DNA from: Bryobacterales bacterium
GTDB lineage: Bacteria > Acidobacteriota > Terriglobia > Bryobacterales > Bryobacteraceae
Assembly: GCA_020852175.1 (NCBI GenBank)
Contig: JADZBH010000012.1
Coordinates: forward strand, 62,001 to 126,000
Direction of reading: 5' to 3'
DNA length: 64,000 nt
The notes under the pieces were generated by a model. The model did not search any database and had not been told where the DNA came from. It saw only the letters and a program-made list of their open reading frames with translations. The translations under genes were made by a program, and so were the position numbers. Shown here piece after piece: positions 17,935 to 26,815 of this stretch; within the stretch, counting starts at the first letter, position 1; every line of letters begins with the position of its first letter.

Positions 17935-18660
17935 ATGGCGGATTCAGGCGCGTCTGACGACTTGTTCCACCGTTATCTAACTCGAACCCTGGAAGAGAGC
18001 GAAAGGAATTCTCTCTCCGAAAGGCTGCTTTCCGATCCAGGCCTGTCCGACGAATTGGCGGAATTCGAGGCCGAATGGATCGACGCGCGCGCCCGAGGCG
18101 AACTGCCGCCCGCCGAAGCCGCCGAGGTGGATGCCTACCTGAGCGCGACGGGCGCCCTGCACCGCCTCGCCATCGCCCGCCGTCTCCAGGAACAACAAAA
18201 ACCAGCCCCGTCCGCTCGCCGTTTGCCCTTGTGGCTTGGACTCGCCGCTGCCGCCGTGGCCGTTTTCGTCCTCTTCCGCGCCACGCAACCTGCGGCGGAA
18301 GTTCCCAGGCCCATAACCAGCACATCCACTCACACGTCCACGCCGGCCTTCACGCTGCTCCTGGTCCCGGGCACGCGTTCGGCCGAACCCCGGCACGTCA
18401 CCCTCCCCCCGGGCGTCTCCCGCATCGAATTCCAACTCGCGCTGGACGCCCCGCTCGCCCCGGGAAGCTATCGAGCCGAACTGCAATCGGCCACAGGCCA
18501 ACCGCTGCACGCCGCCGCCGTGCCACTCGCCCCCGGCAAAACCAGCCTCCCCTTCGCCCTGGACGCCGCTTTGCTCGCGCCTGGATCCTACGTCATCGTG
18601 CTTACACCCGCTTCCGTCCCGGACGACCCTGTGAACGCCTACGCCTTTGAAATTCGTTAA
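17935..18660 (+). CDS. Anti-sigma-factor-like single-pass membrane protein
   Basis: 241 residues. An acidic N-terminal helical region (DDLFHRYLTRTLEESERNSL, LLSDPGLSDELAEFEAEW) resembles the cytoplasmic domain of anti-sigma proteins but lacks the zinc-finger His-Cys-Cys set. One membrane helix at about residues 96-115 (LWLGLAAAAVAVFVLF) is followed by an extracytoplasmic beta-rich domain ending AYAFEIR. It lies 48 bp after the sigma gene. The position and architecture support membrane sequestration of that sigma factor. The ligand or stress sensed is unknown. Confidence 0.68.
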   Translation: MADSGASDDLFHRYLTRTLEESERNSLSERLLSDPGLSDELAEFEAEWIDARARGELPPAEAAEVDAYLSATGALHRLAIARRLQEQQKPAPSARRLPLWLGLAAAAVAVFVLFRATQPAAEVPRPITSTSTHTSTPAFTLLLVPGTRSAEPRHVTLPPGVSRIEFQLALDAPLAPGSYRAELQSATGQPLHAAAVPLAPGKTSLPFALDAALLAPGSYVIVLTPASVPDDPVNAYAFEIR

Positions 18661-18768
18661 CGCCTCTGTCCGCCGGGTTTTCCAGCAAGGGCCGCGTGGC
18701 GGCATATGGCATCCTGAGAGGAGAGGGACTGTCTGGCTTCCCGCCTGCATTCCGCCGATTAAATCAGC

Positions 18769-21700
18769 ATGCACGATCTACCTGCCCTAACCCTGTCGTT
18801 CGGCCTCAATTTCGACGATCTCTACTCCACCGGCGGACTCGCCCGCCTGGATCGCGCCTTCCTGGACTCGCTCACCGCCTGCGACGAACCTCTCGCGGCA
18901 CGCCTGGCCACAGTCCGAGCCAATCCCGAATCAATCTCGCTCAAGGAGCGCTCGGCCCTCATCCTCGATCTCGGTCCCCACCTGGAGGACTTTCTCGGCG
19001 AACTCTTCGCGATCGCACCGGAGTTGAAAGCCCTGCAAGCCGAATACAATGCGCAGGCTCCGCTGCTCGCCATCAAACGCAAGTTCGTCCAGCGCGGCAA
19101 ACTGATGCTCGCCATCAAGCCGGAGGACGCGGCGGCGTTCGACCCCGCCGCTTTGCGCGCGGAGTTGGAATCCCACATGGGCGAGCCGCTCACCGAGATG
19201 AGCTACGCCCATGCCGTCGAAAACTGGCTGGCCTCGGCGGAGGCGCACGAGGCCGCGCTGACCGCCGCCGCCCGCTACGCCGCCTGGGCACTCCACACGC
19301 CTGCCGGACACCTGGCTCACAAACATGGCGTCCTGTTCAAGAAACCCGGGAAGATCGACATGTACCATCTGGTGGCCATCGACTCGATCACCTCGCCCGC
19401 CCTGGCCGGCACGGTGGCCAGGTCCGGCCTTCCGGAGCAGGAGTGGCGCCACCGCCAGGCCTTCCATCTCACAGACCACGGCTACTCGACCACCGGCGCC
19501 ATCGACGAGGCCGATTACTGCATCCACTGCCACCACCAGGGCAAGGATTCCTGCCGCACAGGCTTATCGGAAAAGGATGGTTCCTTCAAGAAGTCCGTCT
19601 TCGGCGTGACACTCGCCGGCTGCCCGCTCGAAGAAAAGATCAGCGAGTTCCACGAAGCCATGGTGGCCGGCCAGCCCCTGGCCGCGCTCGCCGTGATCGC
19701 CATCGACAACCCGCTCGTCGCGGGTACCGGACATCGCATCTGCAACGACTGCATGAAGGCCTGCATCTTCCAGCGGCAGGACCCCGTCAACATTCCCCAG
19801 TCGGAAACCCGCACCCTCAAGAACATCCTCCAGCTTCCCTGGGGCTTCGAGATCTACTCGCTGCTCACGCGCTGGAACCCGCTCCACTTCGAACGCTGGC
19901 TGCCGCAACCGGACTCGGGCTATAAGGCGCTCGTCGTTGGTCTTGGACCAGCGGGCTACACGCTCGCCTACAGGCTGATGCAGGAAGGCCACGCCGTCGC
20001 CGCCGTCGACGGTCTGAAGATCGAACCCCTGCCGCGGCATCTCTCCGGCGTGGATCACCGGGGCGGACGCACCCCGTTCGTTCCCATTCACGACGTGAAC
20101 CAGCTTTGCGAGGATCTGGACGACCGCGTGATGGCCGGCTTCGGCGGCGTGGCCGAGTATGGAATCACCGTCCGCTGGGACAAGAACTTCCTGAAGATCA
20201 TCCGTCTGCTGCTGGAACGCCGCGCCGGATTTTCCATGTTCGGAGGCGTCCGCTTCGGCGGCACGCTCACGGCCGAGTCGGCCTTCGCGCTCGGCTTCGA
20301 TCACATTGCCCTGTGCGCCGGCGCCGGACGGCCCACCGTCATCGACATGGAAAACGGTCTGGCGCGGGGCGTCCGCCAGGCATCGGATTTCCTGATGGCG
20401 CTCCAGCTTACCGGAGCCGCCAAGTCCTCCTCGATCGCCAATCTCCAGGTGCGCCTGCCCGCCGTCGTCATTGGCGGCGGCCTGACCGCCATCGACACGG
20501 CCACCGAGACGCTTGCCTACTATCCGCGCCAGGTGAAGAAGTTCGCCGGACGGTACGAAACCCTCGTCCGCGAGTGTGGCGAGCAGGAGGTGCGCCGGTT
20601 GTGGAACGAAGAGGAGCGCGAAATCGCCGCCGAGTTCCTGGAGCACGCGCGCCTGCTGCGCGCCGAAGACGAAACCGCCAGCTGCGAAGGCCGCGAGCCC
20701 CACTACCTGCCGCTGCTCCACTCCTGGGGCGGCGTCACCATCGCTTACCGGCGCAGGCTGATCGATTCCCCCAGTTACACGCTGAACCATGAGGAGGTCC
20801 GCCTGGCCATGGAGGAGGGCATCTGGTTCAGTGAAGGTCTTTCACCGGTTTCGGTTGGCATCGACCGCCACGGACACGCCGCCTCGCTGACCTGCGAGAA
20901 GCAGGCCTGGGACGAGGCATCAGGCAGGATGCGCGCCACGGGCGAGCAGGTCACACTCGCCGCGAAAGCGATTCTCGTGGCTGCCGGCACCCAGCCGAAC
21001 ACGGTGGCCCAACGCGAGGATCCGGACAGCTTCACTCTGGACGGAAAGTACTTCCGCTCCCTGGACGAGGACGGCGCGCCGATGAAGCCCGAAGGCCACA
21101 CCAAGCCCTCCAAGCCCGGCGTGCTCACGTCGCTGCTGCCGGACGGCCGCGCCATCTCCTTCTTCGGCGATCTCCACCCCTCCTTCGCCGGCAATGTCGT
21201 GAAGGCCATGGCCAGCGCCAAGGCAGGCGCGCCCGTGATTCACCGGCGCCTGCTGGCACGTCCGCCGGAGCAACCCTCCCCCGCGGAACTGATGGCGCGG
21301 CTGAACCGCGATCTGCGCCCGCATGTGAAGGAGGTGGTGCGCCTGACGCCGAACATCGTCGAGGTGGTCGTCGAGGCGCCCATGGCAGCCCGCGCCTTCC
21401 TCCCCGGCCAGTTCTACCGTCTGCAAAACTTTGAAACCAACGCGCGTACCTTCGACGGCACCACCCTGGCCATGGAGGGCCTGGCCCTCACCGGCGCGCA
21501 GGTGGACCGCGAGAAGGGCCTGCTGTCGACCATCGTTCTTGAAATGGGCGGCTCCTCGGACCTCTGTATCACGCTGAAGCCGGGAGAACCGGTTGTCCTG
21601 ATGGGTCCCACGGGCGCGCCCACCGAAACGCCAGCCGGGGAAACCGTCATGCTGGTGGGCGGCGGTCTCGGCAACGCCGTGCTTTTCTCCATCGGCCAGA

Positions 21701-22296
21701 CGCTGCGCGCCCATGGCTCGCGCGTCATCTACTTCGCCGGGTACAAGAAGGCGATCGACCGTTATAAGGTGGACGAGATCGAGCGTGCCGCCGATTGCAT
21801 TGTCTGGTGCTGCGACGAAACACCGGGTTTCACACCGTCGCGTCCCGGCGACCACTCCTTCTCGGGCAACATCGTCGAAGCCATCCGTTGGTACGGCGCC
21901 GAGGTGAACTCACCCATCCGCCTCCAGGAGGTGAACCGCCTGATCGCCATCGGGTCGGACCGCATGATGGCCGCCGTCGGCGCCGCCCGCCACACGGTGC
22001 TCAAGGGCATGCTGCCGCCGGACCACCACGCCATCGGCTCCATTAACTCACCCATGCAGTGCATGATGAAAGAGATTTGCGCCCAGTGCCTGCAACGCCA
22101 CCGCGATCCGGCCACGGGCAAGGAGCGTGTGGTCTTTTCCTGCTTCAACCAGGATCAGCCGCTGGATTCCGTCGATTTCGGCTGCCTGCGCGAGCGGCTG
22201 GGCCAGAACAGCGTCCAGGAAAAGCTCACCCGTTTGTGGATTGACCGTACCCTGAAACAACTCGGCCTGCGCGAAGAAGCCTTCGCGCGCACCTAA
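18769..22296 (+). CDS. NfnAB-like fusion: Fe-S/FAD GltD-type oxidoreductase joined to a PyrK/ferredoxin-reductase-type domain
   Basis: 1175 residues. An N-terminal helical part of about 245 residues is unassigned. Cys-rich segments follow: YCIHCHHQGKDSC, then RICNDCMKACIFQRQDPVNI, which mirrors the GltD/NfnB cluster region before PV-I. Next come two nucleotide-binding folds (ALVVGLGPAGYTLAY about 387, VVIGGGLTAIDTATE about 565), as in GltD. From about 860 the chain resembles the PyrK/NfnA family (FLPGQFYRL, MLVGGGLGNAVL), ending in a cluster motif (MQCMMKEICAQC ... FSC). It probably moves electrons between NAD(P)H, flavins and an iron-sulphur partner. Bifurcation like NfnAB is inferred from domain content only. 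No weak internal joint or frameshift is visible. Confidence 0.75.
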   Translation: MHDLPALTLSFGLNFDDLYSTGGLARLDRAFLDSLTACDEPLAARLATVRANPESISLKERSALILDLGPHLEDFLGELFAIAPELKALQAEYNAQAPLLAIKRKFVQRGKLMLAIKPEDAAAFDPAALRAELESHMGEPLTEMSYAHAVENWLASAEAHEAALTAAARYAAWALHTPAGHLAHKHGVLFKKPGKIDMYHLVAIDSITSPALAGTVARSGLPEQEWRHRQAFHLTDHGYSTTGAIDEADYCIHCHHQGKDSCRTGLSEKDGSFKKSVFGVTLAGCPLEEKISEFHEAMVAGQPLAALAVIAIDNPLVAGTGHRICNDCMKACIFQRQDPVNIPQSETRTLKNILQLPWGFEIYSLLTRWNPLHFERWLPQPDSGYKALVVGLGPAGYTLAYRLMQEGHAVAAVDGLKIEPLPRHLSGVDHRGGRTPFVPIHDVNQLCEDLDDRVMAGFGGVAEYGITVRWDKNFLKIIRLLLERRAGFSMFGGVRFGGTLTAESAFALGFDHIALCAGAGRPTVIDMENGLARGVRQASDFLMALQLTGAAKSSSIANLQVRLPAVVIGGGLTAIDTATETLAYYPRQVKKFAGRYETLVRECGEQEVRRLWNEEEREIAAEFLEHARLLRAEDETASCEGREPHYLPLLHSWGGVTIAYRRRLIDSPSYTLNHEEVRLAMEEGIWFSEGLSPVSVGIDRHGHAASLTCEKQAWDEASGRMRATGEQVTLAAKAILVAAGTQPNTVAQREDPDSFTLDGKYFRSLDEDGAPMKPEGHTKPSKPGVLTSLLPDGRAISFFGDLHPSFAGNVVKAMASAKAGAPVIHRRLLARPPEQPSPAELMARLNRDLRPHVKEVVRLTPNIVEVVVEAPMAARAFLPGQFYRLQNFETNARTFDGTTLAMEGLALTGAQVDREKGLLSTIVLEMGGSSDLCITLKPGEPVVLMGPTGAPTETPAGETVMLVGGGLGNAVLFSIGQTLRAHGSRVIYFAGYKKAIDRYKVDEIERAADCIVWCCDETPGFTPSRPGDHSFSGNIVEAIRWYGAEVNSPIRLQEVNRLIAIGSDRMMAAVGAARHTVLKGMLPPDHHAIGSINSPMQCMMKEICAQCLQRHRDPATGKERVVFSCFNQDQPLDSVDFGCLRERLGQNSVQEKLTRLWIDRTLKQLGLREEAFART

Positions 22297-22314
22297 GCAA
22301 ATCCGCCACGCTCT

Positions 22315-22689
22315 TTAGTGCGCCGAGAACTGGGGCTGTGGCGGCTTCAGCTTCACTTCCACGGTCCGCTCCGGTTCGTTGATCTCGAAGGTTTCGCCAA
22401 ACGTCTGATAACCCTTGGCGATCACCATCACGAGAATCTTCCCCTGCGGAATCGGCGGAATCTTGGCCAGGCCGATCTGGTTGGTCCGCAGCTCCCAGTT
22501 CAGGATCGTCTTCTTCCCGAACTTCTTGATGCTGCGTCCTTCGTTGAACCGCACCACCACCGAGGCCCGTTCCACGGGCTTTCCGTCAAGGTTCTTCACT
22601 TCCACCGTGATCGAGGTGGTTTGTGGATCGTCGCCCACCAGCAGAGCGGGCGCACACAACGCCGCCAACAAGGCTCTTCGTGTATGCAT
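22315..22689 (-). CDS. Small secreted protein with carboxypeptidase-regulatory-like (Ig-type) fold
   Basis: 124 residues if started at ATG 22689; another ATG lies six bases upstream at 22695. The 22689 start is preferred because TAAAAT (22701-22696) ends exactly six bases before it, as in a leaderless promoter. A signal peptide (RRALLAALCAPALLVG) precedes a single beta-sandwich (ITVEVKNLDGKPVERASVVV ... KGYQTFGETFEI) of the CarboxypepD_reg type. It is convergent with the NfnAB-like gene, with stops 18 bp apart. Function unknown; probably periplasmic. Confidence 0.7.
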   Translation of the reverse strand: MHTRRALLAALCAPALLVGDDPQTTSITVEVKNLDGKPVERASVVVRFNEGRSIKKFGKKTILNWELRTNQIGLAKIPPIPQGKILVMVIAKGYQTFGETFEINEPERTVEVKLKPPQPQFSAH

Positions 22690-22695
22690 ACTCAT

Positions 22696-22701
22696 ATTTT
22701 A
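22696..22701 (-). promoter_or_regulatory. -10-like element, leaderless type
   Basis: Read on the minus strand, TAAAAT (22701 to 22696) lies six bases before ATG 22689. No Shine-Dalgarno sequence is present. The upstream region is only 11 bp from the hpnE stop, so it overlaps the end of that gene. Confidence 0.35.
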
Positions 22702-22706
22702 CCGGT

Positions 22707-24014
22707 TCAGGCCACATCCGGTTTCAAAAATCGCGCCGGCAGACCCAACTTCCGGCATACGGCCTCGGCCGCCAGATAGCCGCTCCGGACCGCCCCCTCC
22801 ATCGTCGCCGGCCAGCCGGACCGGGTCCAATCCCCCGCCAGGAACAGCCGCTCGTCGCTCGTCGCGGTCCCCGGGCGCCGCTCCTCCAGGCCCGGAGCCG
22901 CCGAATAGGTGGCCCGCATCTCCTTCACAACATGCGCCCGCTCGATCTTGGCCCGTCCCGCCTCAGGCAGGAATTCGGCCAGTTCCCTCACAGCCTGATC
23001 GATCACCTCGCCCCGGGCCATCGCCGCCAGCCCGCGCGAAGCGCTCGCGACCAACTGGATGTGCCGTCCCCCGCCCTTGTTGAACATCCAGTGCACGGAA
23101 CGGTCGAGCAGCGTCGCGTGGGGCCATTCGGTCACCGTGCGGTCAAACCAAAGGTGAATGCCGGTAATCGGCGAATGATCCCATCCGGTGAAGTCCAGCC
23201 CGATATGAGGCGCCAGGGCCGCCGCCCGCTCCCAGGGCACGGCCAGCACCATCGCGTCCGGCTCCCGGCGCTGTCCATCCGCCAGGGTTACTCCGCCGGC
23301 CACGGAATCCACCGGCGTCCTGGTCCGGATCTTCACCCGGGGCAGCCGCCGCCAGGCCTCCTCGCCGTACAGTTCCGCCAGCGGCACGCGCGGCACTCCC
23401 ATGGCGCTCCACCGCGCCCCGGATAAGAATCCCAGCCGGAACACCTGAAACCCGTGCGATGCGGCCATGCGGTCCAACTCTTCGTTGATCGCGCTCACCA
23501 GAACCTGCCGCCAAAACCGCTCCATGGCCCGCGTCGTCTGCTTCTGGCCGGCCAGCCATTCGGCCATCGTGATGCGGTCCAGGTCCGGGCGCTCCCGCTG
23601 CCGCTTCATGGCCAGCAGGGCCCGGCCGATGGCCACGCGGTCGGACCAGTCGAAGCAGGGCATCGTGAGAAACGAGGGGCCGAAGTGGAGCGGCGCCGGA
23701 AGTCCCGCGGCTTCCAGGCGCGATACGCGCCCGCCTGGCTCCACAAAGCGGAAGGCACGGTGGAAGACAATCTTTTCCGCCACGCCCAGCCGCCGGTAGA
23801 AGTCGATCAGGTTCACGCAACAGCCCAGCAGGATGTGCTGGCAGTTGTCGATCGCCGGTTCTCCCTCTTCCGCGCCCGGCGCGGGATACGAGGTGGCCCG
23901 GCCACCCAGAAACCCGCGTGACTCGAACAGCTCGACGTCCAGCCCGGCCTCGCCCAATGCGGCTGCCGCCGCCAGTCCGGCCAGACCTCCGCCCACTACA
24001 CACACCGATGGCAT
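22707..24014 (-). CDS. hpnE: Hydroxysqualene dehydroxylase-like FAD-dependent oxidoreductase (HpnE family)
   Basis: 435 residues. The FAD fold is at the start (VCVVGGGLAGLAAAAALG) with ELFESRGFLGGRATSY. The HpnE-type motif IDNCQHILLGCC and the C-terminal flavin motif LFLAGDWTRSGWPATMEG are present. HpnE reduces hydroxysqualene to squalene in the HpnCDE route that supplies hopanoid synthesis. None of the partner genes (hpnC, hpnD, shc) is in the window, so the pathway is scattered in this genome or the assignment is to a sister amine-oxidase-like enzyme. The length fits HpnE. Confidence 0.82.
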   Translation of the reverse strand: MPSVCVVGGGLAGLAAAAALGEAGLDVELFESRGFLGGRATSYPAPGAEEGEPAIDNCQHILLGCCVNLIDFYRRLGVAEKIVFHRAFRFVEPGGRVSRLEAAGLPAPLHFGPSFLTMPCFDWSDRVAIGRALLAMKRQRERPDLDRITMAEWLAGQKQTTRAMERFWRQVLVSAINEELDRMAASHGFQVFRLGFLSGARWSAMGVPRVPLAELYGEEAWRRLPRVKIRTRTPVDSVAGGVTLADGQRREPDAMVLAVPWERAAALAPHIGLDFTGWDHSPITGIHLWFDRTVTEWPHATLLDRSVHWMFNKGGGRHIQLVASASRGLAAMARGEVIDQAVRELAEFLPEAGRAKIERAHVVKEMRATYSAAPGLEERRPGTATSDERLFLAGDWTRSGWPATMEGAVRSGYLAAEAVCRKLGLPARFLKPDVA

Positions 24015-24072
24015 TCGCTGAATTCAGGATAGCGAAGGAGGGTAGGATCGGCGCGTTCGCCGCGCCACGCGC

Positions 24073-24186
24073 CTATCCAAGCGCCGTGGACCGCAACCGG
24101 TTCCGCTTGCCGCCGCCACCGCCGCTAATCTCAGTGGCCAGCCAAACCACCACGGCAAGAAAGAGAATGAAAGTTGCGTCGCCCAT
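24073..24186 (-). CDS. Possible 37-residue single-pass membrane peptide
   Basis: The short frame runs from ATG 24186 to TAG 24073. It encodes a hydrophobic helix (TFILFLAVVVWLATEI) followed by Gly and Lys/Arg-rich residues (GGGGGKRNRLRS), typical of small inner-membrane peptides. AGGG lies six bases upstream of the ATG. It lies between hpnE and another small membrane gene, both on the same strand. The translation evidence is thin and the composition could be chance. Confidence 0.35.
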   Translation of the reverse strand: MGDATFILFLAVVVWLATEISGGGGGKRNRLRSTALG

Positions 24187-24230
24187 ATCGCCCTACCAGT
24201 ATGAAAGCCGCATTCCCCCGGCACAAGTAC

Positions 24231-24578
24231 CTAATGGGTCCAGTACTCAGCGATCCACCCGAACAAAATGCCTAGTACAATCCCCACCGCGGGGAAGGAT
24301 GCCACCGCCGTCACGGCTTTCGCGGCCAGGCCGCGCGGCCACCGGCCAAACACAAGCAGCGCCTGCGCGCCCAGCATGGAGCCATACACCATCGCTTGCC
24401 CGGCCACTCCCGCGGCGCACCAGGGACAATGACGTCCGTGCGCCGCATGGACGTTGCATGAGCGGTCCGCCTCGCCCCACAACGACTGGCAGCCGCATTG
24501 GAAGATTGTCGCGCAGAGGTTAATGAAAAAGACGCTGGTCATCAAGGCGGTCGCGGCGAACACCAGCGCCCGCCCCAT
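24231..24578 (-). CDS. Small Cys-rich multi-pass membrane protein of unknown function
   Basis: 115 residues from ATG 24578, with AGGCGG seven bases upstream; a TTG at 24584 is the alternative and would overlap the trpEG stop by four bases. Three hydrophobic segments are visible. The N-terminal loop carries a striking Cys/His cluster: CATIFQCGCQ, then CNVHAAHGRHCPWC. The cluster could bind a metal or form disulphides. It follows trpEG directly and is probably co-transcribed. I do not recognise a named family. Confidence 0.68.
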   Translation of the reverse strand: MGRALVFAATALMTSVFFINLCATIFQCGCQSLWGEADRSCNVHAAHGRHCPWCAAGVAGQAMVYGSMLGAQALLVFGRWPRGLAAKAVTAVASFPAVGIVLGILFGWIAEYWTH

Positions 24579-24580
24579 CC

Positions 24581-26743
24581 TCAACCCGCCTGCCGGACCC
24601 TTGCCGCGGCCCGCACCACATTTTCAATCATCTTGAAGCCGGCCGCGTCTTCCAGCGTCAATAACGATTCCGGATGGAACTGCACCGCCTCCACGGGAAG
24701 CGTCCGGTGGCGCACGCCCATGATGATGCCATCGTCGGACTCCGCCGTCACCTCCAGCACGCCGGGCAACTTCTCCGGCAGCGCGTAGAGCGAGTGATAG
24801 CGGCCTACCTTCACCTCCTCCGGCAGCCCTTCAAACACACCCACCCCGCGGTGTTTCACCATGGACGGTTTGCCGTGCATCGGGTAGTCCAGCAAGCCCA
24901 GTTCGCCACCGAATGCCACCACGACGCCCTGCAATCCCAGGCACACGCCGAACACGGGCACGCCGAGTTTCGCCGCATGCCGCACCACGCCGGGCACGCC
25001 GAAATCCTCAGGCCGGCCCGGCCCCGGCGAGATCAGTACCAGGTCCGGCTTGATCCGGTCCATCAGTTCCAGAGGAAATCCGGCGCGGTAGGTCACCACA
25101 TCGGCACCCGTTTGCCGGGCATAGTTCGCCAGCGTGTGAATGAAGCAGTCGTCGTTGTCCACGAGCAACAGCTTCACGCCCGCACCCACCCTCTCTGGCG
25201 CGGGCAGATTCGTTCTTTTTTCGCCGCGCGTTTCCGCCATCACGCGGAAGAAGCCCGTGGCCTTCTGCCGCGTTTCCGCCTCCTCGCTCGCTGGAATCGA
25301 GTCGTAAAGTAGCGTCGCGCCCACCGGATACTCGGCCACGCCGTTGCGCAGGTGCACCGTCCGGATGAGAATGCCGGTGTTGATATCGCCGTTGGACGAA
25401 AGCATGCCCACCGCGCCGCCATACCAGCCGCGCGCGTCCTTCTCCGTGTTCTCGATCTCCTGCGCCGCGGCCTTTTTCGGCGCGCCAATCACGGTCACCG
25501 CCCACATGTGCGTCAGGAAGGCGTCCAGCGCGTCCATACCCTCGTCGAGCACCGATTCCACGTGGTCCACGGTGTGGAAGACGCCCGCGTAGGATTCAAT
25601 CAACCGCCGCCCGATCACCTTCACCGTCCCCGGCACGCTCACCCGCGACTTATCGTTGCGGTCCACGTCCGTGCACATGGTCAACTCGGACTCTTCCTTC
25701 AGCGATGCCAGCAGTTCGCGGATGTTCTCGGCATCGCGCAGCGGGTCGCCCGTGCGCCGCGCCGTCCCGGAAATCGGGCAGGTCTCGATCCGCCCGCCTT
25801 CGACGCGCACGAACATCTCGGGCGAGGCGCCCACCAACTGTTCATCGCCGAGTTGAATCAGAAATTCGTACGGGCTCGGCGAGGCCTTCTGGATGCGCTC
25901 GAACAGGTTCGATACGCTGCCCGCGTACCGCGCCTGGAACTTCTGGCGCAGCACCACTTCGTAGTAGTCGCCGCGCTTCATCCCCTGGCGCACCTTTTCC
26001 ACGCCCGCCATGTACTCCTCGGGCGTGTGGTCGCAGGTGATCTCGCCAGCGACGCCTCCCGGCGCTGCCGTCACGGGCGGCACTTCGGCGCCGTCTCGCG
26101 CAAGACCTTCCGTGCTCAGCCCCTCGAAGGCGAAGTCGTATTGATAACGCTCAATCTGCTCCTTCTTACGGTCCATGAAGCAGATGTCGTCGCACAGGAA
26201 GAGATGCAGGTCCTTGGCGCCCCGGCGCGGGAGTTTCAACTCGATGGGGTCGAACTGGAACAGCAGGTCGTAACCGAAGGCGCCCACCAACGCCAACCGT
26301 CCGTCGCCCATCTCGCGGAACTCATCGAGCAGCGCCCGCAGTATTGAAAATGCCGATGGCTGCCGGCTCCGCTCCTCCTCGGAGAACAGTTCCGGCAGGG
26401 GCTTCAGCGTGCCCGTCCACCCGTCCGGAATCGTTTCGATGGACGCCCAGTGTTCGTGACCGCGCAGGCGTCGCAGCAGAATTTCGCACAGCACCTGGCC
26501 CCGCGCGTTCAACGCCCGGAATTCGAGCGCACGCCCCCTGCCGACAATCTCCATCGGCGGGCACACGCTCGCCACGTCCCATCGTGAATACCGGCCGGGA
26601 TACTCATACCCGGAGGAGAGATAGATGCCGCGCCGCGTGTCGAGTTGCCGCAACAGCGCGCGCAGGCCTTTCTTGTAGGGAATCTTGGATAGGGTGCGCG
26701 TGACGGCAATGCCGCCGCGCGTCTCAAAGCGGAGTTGCCGCAT
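24581..26743 (-). CDS. trpE: Fused anthranilate synthase (TrpE-TrpG)
   Basis: 720 residues from ATG 26743, with CAGG nine bases upstream; a GTG 33 bp earlier is less likely. The N-terminal two thirds is the chorismate-binding TrpE component (PISGTARR, TDVDRNDKSRV, AVTVIGAPKKAA). The C-terminal part is the glutamine amidotransferase TrpG (ISPGPGRPED, catalytic Cys in GVCLGLQG, His/Glu in VQFHPES). The single-chain form resembles rhizobial TrpE(G). It converts chorismate and glutamine to anthranilate, the first step to tryptophan. No other trp genes are adjacent and no leader peptide rich in Trp codons is seen. Confidence 0.94.
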   Translation of the reverse strand: MRQLRFETRGGIAVTRTLSKIPYKKGLRALLRQLDTRRGIYLSSGYEYPGRYSRWDVASVCPPMEIVGRGRALEFRALNARGQVLCEILLRRLRGHEHWASIETIPDGWTGTLKPLPELFSEEERSRQPSAFSILRALLDEFREMGDGRLALVGAFGYDLLFQFDPIELKLPRRGAKDLHLFLCDDICFMDRKKEQIERYQYDFAFEGLSTEGLARDGAEVPPVTAAPGGVAGEITCDHTPEEYMAGVEKVRQGMKRGDYYEVVLRQKFQARYAGSVSNLFERIQKASPSPYEFLIQLGDEQLVGASPEMFVRVEGGRIETCPISGTARRTGDPLRDAENIRELLASLKEESELTMCTDVDRNDKSRVSVPGTVKVIGRRLIESYAGVFHTVDHVESVLDEGMDALDAFLTHMWAVTVIGAPKKAAAQEIENTEKDARGWYGGAVGMLSSNGDINTGILIRTVHLRNGVAEYPVGATLLYDSIPASEEAETRQKATGFFRVMAETRGEKRTNLPAPERVGAGVKLLLVDNDDCFIHTLANYARQTGADVVTYRAGFPLELMDRIKPDLVLISPGPGRPEDFGVPGVVRHAAKLGVPVFGVCLGLQGVVVAFGGELGLLDYPMHGKPSMVKHRGVGVFEGLPEEVKVGRYHSLYALPEKLPGVLEVTAESDDGIIMGVRHRTLPVEAVQFHPESLLTLEDAAGFKMIENVVRAAARVRQAG

Positions 26744-26799
26744 GATGGGATACCTGAAACAGCGGAGTGAGATCACAGGATATCATGCGGGGCCGGAGT

Positions 26800-26809
26800 G
26801 CTATTCTAA
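26800..26809. promoter_or_regulatory. Overlapping divergent -10 elements between trpEG and the isomerase gene
   Basis: On the plus strand the extended -10 TGCTATTCT (hexamer 26803-26808) ends seven bases before ATG 26816. On the minus strand the same bases read TAGAAT (26809 to 26804), facing trpEG with a leader of about 55 nt. No clear -35 is seen for either. Confidence 0.5.
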
Positions 26810-26815
26810 CGGGCG

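Noticed and set aside
24024-24224. 66-codon minus-strand frame after hpnE
   Set aside because: It overlaps the better small membrane frame at 24073-24186, runs into Arg-rich low-complexity sequence and lacks a domain or ribosome site.
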